Origin: Chloroflexaceae bacterium
GTDB lineage: Bacteria; Chloroflexota; Chloroflexia; Chloroflexales; Chloroflexaceae
Assembly: GCA_025057155.1 (NCBI GenBank)
Contig: JANWYD010000015.1
Coordinates: 73,963 to 137,962, forward strand
Length of the DNA: 64,000 nucleotides
Reading direction: 5' to 3'
The notes beneath the pieces are model-generated. The model was not told the origin of the DNA, ran no database searches, and saw only the letters and a list, made by a program, of their open reading frames with translations. Each line of letters begins with the position of its first letter. Position 1 is the stretch's first letter. Position numbers and translations under genes: made by a program. Below, one piece after another: positions 59,714-64,000 of this stretch.

Positions 59714-59966
59714 CGCTCAACCCTCACCGAATGCGCCAGTAGAGTCATCCCTTAGCGTAGCGAATGCTACTGGAGCGGGCAAGTGGCGAGCGGCTAATCG
59801 CAGGTTGTGACATTGTGCGCGAGGGGAGGGCAGGGGGATGACCGGGGTCATAGGTGCGGAGGTGTGGAGGTGTGGAGGTGTTTTGGGCGGGCATTTGCCG
59901 GAACTCTATCTCTTCACACCTCTACAGCTCTACACCTCCACAGCGCTTCTACAAGATTCCACGCCC
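59714..59966. repeat. Spacer with 9-bp array with separated inverted arms
   Basis: GTGCGGAGGTGTGGAGGTG-type units (59852-59883) and complementary CACACCTCTACAG-type units (59913-59943) form two arms separated by about 30 bases. The array ends about 20 bases from the LuxR gene stop. Confidence 0.6.
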
Positions 59967-60560
59967 TTACAGGGTAATCAGGCCCTGGCGCGCGCCGATG
60001 CTGACGGCCTCAGTGCGTGAGGTCGCGCCGAGCTTGGCGAAGATCGAGGCGATGTGAAATTTCACCGTGTGTTCACTGATCTGGAGCCGCAGGGCGATCT
60101 GTTTGTTGGGCAAACCCTCGCTGAGCAGGGTCAGCACCTCGGTCTCGCGGGGAGTCAATGACTCGACAGGCGGCTCGGCAGCCACACGTGATCCGGCGAG
60201 GTGCTCGAGCATGGGGCGCGGGAGAGCCACCAGGCCCTGCGCGGCGGCGTGCACGGCGGCGCGCAGCTCCTCCGGGCTGGCGTCGGGCGCGACAATGGCC
60301 CAGCCGGGAAGCGGCAAGGCCCGCAGCAAGCCGGGAAGACGAGCATCGGCGCTGAGCGCCACCAGAGCCGCGCCTTCTTCGCTGGCGATGGCCCGCGCCA
60401 CTGCGCCGGGATCCTCGCCCGCGACCAGCACGACATCGGCAAGGATGCCGGGTGAGGGCGCGGGGGCCGTGCCTGTCACCTCCAGGCCCTCGTCGGTGAG
60501 CATCGCCTGTAATCCGGCCCGCAGCGCGGGGGTCGGCGCGACGATGAAAACCGTGGTCAT
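59967..60560 (-). CDS. LuxR/NarL-type regulator with degenerate receiver
   Basis: This 197-residue protein has a C-terminal LuxR helix-turn-helix (LTPRETEVLTLLSEGLPNKQ, ISEHTVKFHIASIFAKLGAT). The N-terminal receiver has lost its acidic pocket: IVAPTPALRAG replaces the usual IVDDHPLVR, and DVVLVAGEDPG has Ala at the phosphoacceptor position. It therefore cannot be phosphorylated in the standard way and may respond to a ligand or partner. Its start overlaps the protease stop upstream by four bases (ATGA), so it is translationally coupled to the HtrA-like genes. Confidence 0.88.
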   Translation of the reverse strand: MTTVFIVAPTPALRAGLQAMLTDEGLEVTGTAPAPSPGILADVVLVAGEDPGAVARAIASEEGAALVALSADARLPGLLRALPLPGWAIVAPDASPEELRAAVHAAAQGLVALPRPMLEHLAGSRVAAEPPVESLTPRETEVLTLLSEGLPNKQIALRLQISEHTVKFHIASIFAKLGATSRTEAVSIGARQGLITL

Positions 60561-61471
60561 ACCGCCCGCTCCACGCGCCCGCCGAGGGTCACTTCAAGGG
60601 TCAGCGGCGCCCCGTTGCGCAACAGATCGAAGCGTAGCCGGTCACCGGGCCGTGAGCGATCAAGGACCTTGAGCAGCGTCGCCGTGTCTCGCAGCGGCGC
60701 GCCATCGAGGGCCAGCAGCAGGTCGCCGCGACGCAGCCCGGCGCGCTCAGCCGGCCCTCCCGGCGCGACCTGAGCCACCAGCAGCCCCGCCGTTTCCAGG
60801 CTGGCCGCAGCGGCCCGCGCTGGCGTGACGGGCGCCACGGCCAGACCCAGGAACACCGGTCGCCGGGGAAGTTGCCCGACCCAGGCCGCGGCGACGTGAC
60901 TGGGGATGGCTACCGACAGGTCGCCGCCGAAAATCATGGCGTTGACGCCCACCACTTCTCCACGGGCGTTGAGCAGCGGTCCTCCGGAGTTGCCGGGGGC
61001 CAGCCGCACGTCGGAGCGCACATAACTGGCCGCTGGTTCGTCAGGTCCTGCGGGCAGGCTGCCGACGGCGCTGACAATGCCCGCCGTGACCACGCCCCGC
61101 TGGCCCCAGGGATTGCCAATGGCGAAGACTAGCTCGCCCACGCGCAGGCGGGTCGAATCGCCGAGAGACGCAGGCGGCAGATCGGCTCCCTCGACGTAAA
61201 GCAGGGCCAGGTCGAGACGCGGGTTTCCGGCGATCAACCGCGCCGGATACAGCCGGTTATCGGCGGTAAGCACCTCGATGCGCGGGCCAACTCCGGCAAC
61301 AACGTGGAAGTTGGTCATCACGGTCGCCCCATCGTCCCAGACGATGCCTGAACCGCCGCCGCGCCCGCGCCCGCGCACCTGCACCACGCTGGGCTGCACC
61401 CGCGCCGCGATTTCCGCCGTCGCCAGCCCCAGCAGTCTGGCCGGGGCGGCAGGTTCAAATGTTGCGGTCAT
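60557..61471 (-). CDS. HtrA-like serine protease with PDZ domain, no visible export signal
   Basis: This 304-residue protein has a trypsin-like domain with catalytic His56 (TNFHVVAG), Asp87 (RLDLALLYV) and Ser162 (APGNSGGPL). A C-terminal PDZ domain follows (AQVAPGGPAERAGLRRGDLL). The N-terminus is MTATFEPAAPARLLGLATAE, with no hydrophobic signal or anchor, so it is probably cytoplasmic, which is unusual for HtrA/DegP. ATG 61471 has AGGAA about ten bases before. It follows a second such protease and is coupled to the LuxR-type regulator. Confidence 0.9.
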   Translation of the reverse strand: MTATFEPAAPARLLGLATAEIAARVQPSVVQVRGRGRGGGSGIVWDDGATVMTNFHVVAGVGPRIEVLTADNRLYPARLIAGNPRLDLALLYVEGADLPPASLGDSTRLRVGELVFAIGNPWGQRGVVTAGIVSAVGSLPAGPDEPAASYVRSDVRLAPGNSGGPLLNARGEVVGVNAMIFGGDLSVAIPSHVAAAWVGQLPRRPVFLGLAVAPVTPARAAAASLETAGLLVAQVAPGGPAERAGLRRGDLLLALDGAPLRDTATLLKVLDRSRPGDRLRFDLLRNGAPLTLEVTLGGRVERAV

Positions 61472-61492
61472 AGCTTATGGTTCCTGTTGTCT

Positions 61493-61586
61493 GTGGAGGT
61501 GTGGAGGTGTGGAGCTGTGGAGTTGAATAAAACCTTTCCACACCTCCACACCTCCACACCTCCACACCTCCGCACCTCCACACCTA
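61493..61586. repeat. 9-bp GTGTGGAGG array with inverted arms
   Basis: GTGTGGAGG units (61493-61523) and complementary CACACCTCC units (61549-61586) flank the AT-rich spacer GTTGAATAAAACCTTT. They can form a hairpin of about 30 bp between the two protease genes. The array runs into the stop codon (61584-61586) of the upstream protease gene. Confidence 0.75.
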
Positions 61587-62486
61587 CCGCTGCCCCACGG
61601 TCACCTGGAGCGAAACGAGATTACCGCCGCGAATCACCTGTACCGGCACGGTCTTCCCGACGCGCTCGCCGGTGAGGAGAGCCTGGAGCTCATCGGTGTC
61701 GGTGATGATGCGACCATCGAAGGCGGTCAATACATCACCGATGAGCAAGCCGCCCCTGGCGGCCGGGCTGCCCGACTCTACACGCACCACCAGCAGGCCG
61801 CGGCTCTGGGACAGGCCGGCCCGCTGTCCTTCGGGGATCTCCACCGGCTGGCTGCTGATGCCGAGGAAGCCGCGCCGCATGGAGCCGCCCGCAGCAATGG
61901 TGTCGGCGATGCGATTGGCCAGAGCAGCGGGTACGCCCAGGGCGATACCCATCAGAATGCCGGTGGTCAGCACCCCGAGGATCTGGCCGGAGGCTTCCAC
62001 CAGCGCGCCGCCGGAAAATCCGGGGTAGGGGATGGCGTCGGTCTGGAAGAACTGCTCGAGCATCGCGCCGCGCCGGGTGCGTAGCGGTCCGCCCACGGCG
62101 CTAATGATGCCGAAGGAGGCCATCGGTCCCGTTCCGGGGCGACCGACGGCAAGGACAATCTGGCCGACGCGGGGCGGGTCGCTGGCGAAGGCAGCCGGGG
62201 CGAGACTCAGCCCGGCTACCCGCAGGACGGCCAGATCGCTGGCCAGATCGCGTCCGACCAGGCGAGCGGGCAACTCGCGCCCATCGGGGGTCACCACACT
62301 AAGATCGTCGTCCCGTTCCAGGACGTGATCGGCGGTGAGCACGCGCTCAGCGGCCTGCACGATGCCGCTGGCCGGCCCCCGCGCGCGCCCGCGCACCTGC
62401 ACCATTGCCGCGCCGGCCCGCTCTACCGCGTCGGCCATCTGATTCGAAATCGCGCCGAGTAACTCGGCCGCGTTCATGGCAGTCAT
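61584..62486 (-). CDS. HtrA-like serine protease with PDZ domain (paralogue)
   Basis: This 300-residue protein is the paralogue of the next gene. Catalytic residues are His54 (LTADHVLE), Asp84 (ASDLAVLRV) and Ser158 (YPGFSGGALVE). The PDZ domain is VESGSPAARGGLLIGDVLTA. The N-terminus (MTAMNAAELLGAISNQMADA) is helical without an export signal. ATG 62486 has GGGAGA five to six bases upstream. Order on the minus strand is this gene, the second protease, then the LuxR regulator. The two proteases could form mixed oligomers. Confidence 0.9.
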   Translation of the reverse strand: MTAMNAAELLGAISNQMADAVERAGAAMVQVRGRARGPASGIVQAAERVLTADHVLERDDDLSVVTPDGRELPARLVGRDLASDLAVLRVAGLSLAPAAFASDPPRVGQIVLAVGRPGTGPMASFGIISAVGGPLRTRRGAMLEQFFQTDAIPYPGFSGGALVEASGQILGVLTTGILMGIALGVPAALANRIADTIAAGGSMRRGFLGISSQPVEIPEGQRAGLSQSRGLLVVRVESGSPAARGGLLIGDVLTAFDGRIITDTDELQALLTGERVGKTVPVQVIRGGNLVSLQVTVGQR

Positions 62487-63020
62487 GGATTTCTCCCTTC
62501 GGAAGGCTGTATTCCGGTTGTGGAGACAGTATACGGTCTGCACCCGACGCGCGGCTATCGGTGAGCGGGCCAGGGGTCACCTGGAAAAACGGCCAGGGAT
62601 GCGAAGAGGCGTCGCGAACCAGGAGGATTCCACGTTTCTCCAGTAGAACCCGCTGGAATGTGCTATACTGACATCGAAACGCATTCGATGGCGCCCCTGG
62701 ACGCCGCCTCCCAACAGTTGAGGACAGCCGTCCCCCACGCGCGGCAGGTCTGGATAGCCGTCGCACCACTCGAAGCGAGCCTGTGGCTCCGGAAGAACGC
62801 TCGCCTGAGCGCCCCGGCGGGATGCCGCGGCGATGGCCGGCGTGTATCTGGCGGGTTAGTGCGCTGACTGGCACTCTACGGCCATTCTCCCCTCTCGCCT
62901 CCTCAGCCAATGAGCAAGGTGAGAAGTGTGCACCGCTGTGGAAACCGTGAGAAGGGGGAGACTGCGTCACGATGCCGGTCGGACCAGGCGACCCGCCATC
63001 CATTCAGAGGAAGGACGAAC
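62487..63020. other. Divergent intergenic region upstream of the pseudouridine synthase
   Basis: A TGC TATACT extended -10 (62661-62669) gives a likely start near 62676 and a leader of about 345 bases before GTG 63021. Frames here lack ribosome-binding sites and family resemblance. Short AGTGC...GCACT pairings exist, but I could not fold a convincing regulatory RNA. Confidence 0.5.
62661..62669 (+). promoter_or_regulatory. Extended -10 promoter upstream of rsuA-like gene
   Basis: TGC TATACT at 62661-62669 is a near-consensus extended -10 read rightward. No -35 is apparent. Confidence 0.5.
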
Positions 63021-64000
63021 GTGAGTGCAGAACGTCTACAGAAGGTCCTCGCCGGTGCGGGCATTGCTTCCCGCCGGGACTGCGAGGCATTGATCGCGGC
63101 GGGCAGGGTGACCGTAAATGGCCGGGTCGTGCTGGAGCCGGGACTCCGGGTTGACCCGGAGCAGGATGTCATCCAGGTTGATGGCAAGACGGTGCGCCAG
63201 CCGGTCGAGCGCACCTACATTATGTTACACAAACCGGCGGGGTATGTTTCGACGGTGGATGATCCCCATGGCCGCCCAACCGTGCTCGACCTGGTTGACG
63301 TGCCGACGCGTGTCTTTCCGGTCGGGCGGCTCGACGTGGACAGCGAAGGGCTGATACTCCTGACCGATGACGGCGAGTTGACCCACTACCTGACTCATCC
63401 GAAATTCGAAGTGGAGAAGGAATACCGGGTGCTGCTTGATCGTCCGCTTGGCAGTGAAGCCCTGCGCCAGTGGCGGGCCGGGGTGCTGCTCAACGGCGAA
63501 CCGACGGCGCCCGCCTGGGTCGAGTTGATCGAGACCACCTCCGAAGGTCCGTGGTACCGGATCGTGCTGCGCGAGGGACGCAAGCGGCAGATCCGCGAGG
63601 TGGCAAAGCTGCTGGGCTACGAAGTCCGGCGCCTTATTCGCGTTCGTGAAGGCGATATCGCCCTGGGCGATCTGCCGCTTCGCAAGTGGCGCCCCTTGAC
63701 GCCAGAGGAGATTGCCAGGCTGCGAAGGCACGTGCCCGCTCGACCGCAGCGCGATGAGGTGGGGGTTGCATCCGGACGGGCCGTGGGTGCGGGCGTAGCT
63801 GCGGGTGTGGGTGCGGCTGCTGGAGCACGCGCCCTTCGTAGCTCCGAGAGTGAGCGGGTGGCTCGACGCGAGGGGAGCTACCGGGAGGAGCGACCGGCCC
63901 GCTACGAGGAGCGCGGGCCGCGGCGCGAGGGGAGCTACCGGGAGGAGCGACCGGCCCGCTACGAGGAGCGCGGGCCGCGGCGCGAGGGGAGCTACCGGGA
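63021..64000 (+). CDS. RsuA/RluB-family pseudouridine synthase, truncated by the window
   Basis: The frame opens at GTG 63021, five bases after an AAGGA site, and is still open at the window end (326 codons visible). An S4 RNA-binding domain comes first (RLQKVLAGAGIASRRDCEAL). The synthase domain has catalytic Asp in FPVGRLDVDSEGLILLTDDG, and REGRKRQIREVAKLLGY is the family RNA-binding motif. Such enzymes isomerise a uridine in 16S or 23S rRNA. After residue 245 a Gly/Ala/Val linker leads into tandem 19-residue units (REGSYREERPARYEERGPR), basic and acidic, not part of the core enzyme. Confidence 0.92.
   Translation, partial: MSAERLQKVLAGAGIASRRDCEALIAAGRVTVNGRVVLEPGLRVDPEQDVIQVDGKTVRQPVERTYIMLHKPAGYVSTVDDPHGRPTVLDLVDVPTRVFPVGRLDVDSEGLILLTDDGELTHYLTHPKFEVEKEYRVLLDRPLGSEALRQWRAGVLLNGEPTAPAWVELIETTSEGPWYRIVLREGRKRQIREVAKLLGYEVRRLIRVREGDIALGDLPLRKWRPLTPEEIARLRRHVPARPQRDEVGVASGRAVGAGVAAGVGAAAGARALRSSESERVARREGSYREERPARYEERGPRREGSYREERPARYEERGPRREGSYR
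63869..64000. repeat. 57-bp tandem repeat in the 3' part of the pseudouridine synthase gene
   Basis: A 57-bp unit starting CGCGAGGGGAGCTACCGGGA repeats at 63869, 63926 and 63983 with essentially no differences and runs off the window. It encodes the 19-residue REGSYREERPARYEERGPR unit. Confidence 0.9.

Noticed and set aside
58142..59755. 537-codon plus-strand open frame
   Set aside because: It is antisense to the radical SAM gene, which carries the iron-sulfur motif.
62658..62867. 69-codon frame upstream of the pseudouridine synthase
   Set aside because: It has no ribosome-binding site, and its first codons lie inside the -10 promoter region.

Overview
No tRNA, rRNA, transposase, integrase or CRISPR array was recognised. 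The window is a GC-rich bacterial chromosome segment with about 46 protein genes on both strands. It looks like a Chloroflexota (green non-sulfur) genome, probably class Chloroflexia. That is an inference from gene content: lamin-tail proteins, a fused double-permease ABC system with an AAA-associated ATPase, stand-alone EutBC, zinc-ribbon/FHA/PP2C signalling genes and a murein ligase with an altered specificity motif. It is not based on a marker gene.

Region 1 (1-14.9 kb) is an exopolysaccharide and cell-surface locus. On the minus strand a NusG-like antiterminator precedes a Wzz/tyrosine-kinase-like chain-length protein, an HlyD-like adaptor, a UDP-sugar dehydrogenase and the first codons of a further gene cut by the window edge. 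On the plus strand are a flippase that appears internally deleted, a methyltransferase, a Uma2-type nuclease-fold protein, three glycosyltransferases and a surface protein with three lamin-tail domains.

Region 2 (14.9-27 kb) holds a ROK protein; an operon with a structured leader encoding a 49-residue protein, a 680-residue unknown protein, a HEAT-repeat protein and a PIG-L deacetylase; FemAB and MurE for the cell wall; a MATE exporter translationally coupled to a dihydroorotate-dehydrogenase-like protein that lacks its active-site loop; and an MgtC protein. Region 3 (27-35 kb) has an ABC importer without a binding protein, a ferritin-like protein, a cysteine-rich 30-residue peptide gene with its own leader hairpin and terminator, and a secreted PQQ-type beta-propeller. 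Region 4 (35-39.4 kb) is an ethanolamine operon (permease, EutB, EutC) behind a good promoter and a structured leader, with no microcompartment genes.

Region 5 (39.5-45.6 kb) looks like a membrane redox module: a ferric-reductase-like haem membrane protein, ApbE flavin transferase, a small anchored protein and a PepSY protein. It lies divergent from a two-component system whose sensor carries a PepSY-like segment. Region 6 (45.7-56.3 kb) is a phospho-signalling neighbourhood: zinc-ribbon/FHA protein, VWA protein, two zinc-ribbon PP2C phosphatases, an XRE-cupin regulator, an AI-2E transporter, a GNAT acetyltransferase and a membrane pseudokinase with an SH3-like tail. Region 7 (56.3-64 kb) has a GT-C-like membrane protein, a B12-binding radical SAM protein, a LuxR regulator with a dead receiver coupled to two HtrA-like proteases without visible export signals, and an RsuA-type pseudouridine synthase running off the end.

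The intergenic regions carry at least three dispersed repeat families: 9-bp GTGTGGAGG arrays, an element ending in AATCCAAA-type heptamers, and GGGGAAACC/GGTTTCCCC palindromes. Several copies sit directly after stop codons.
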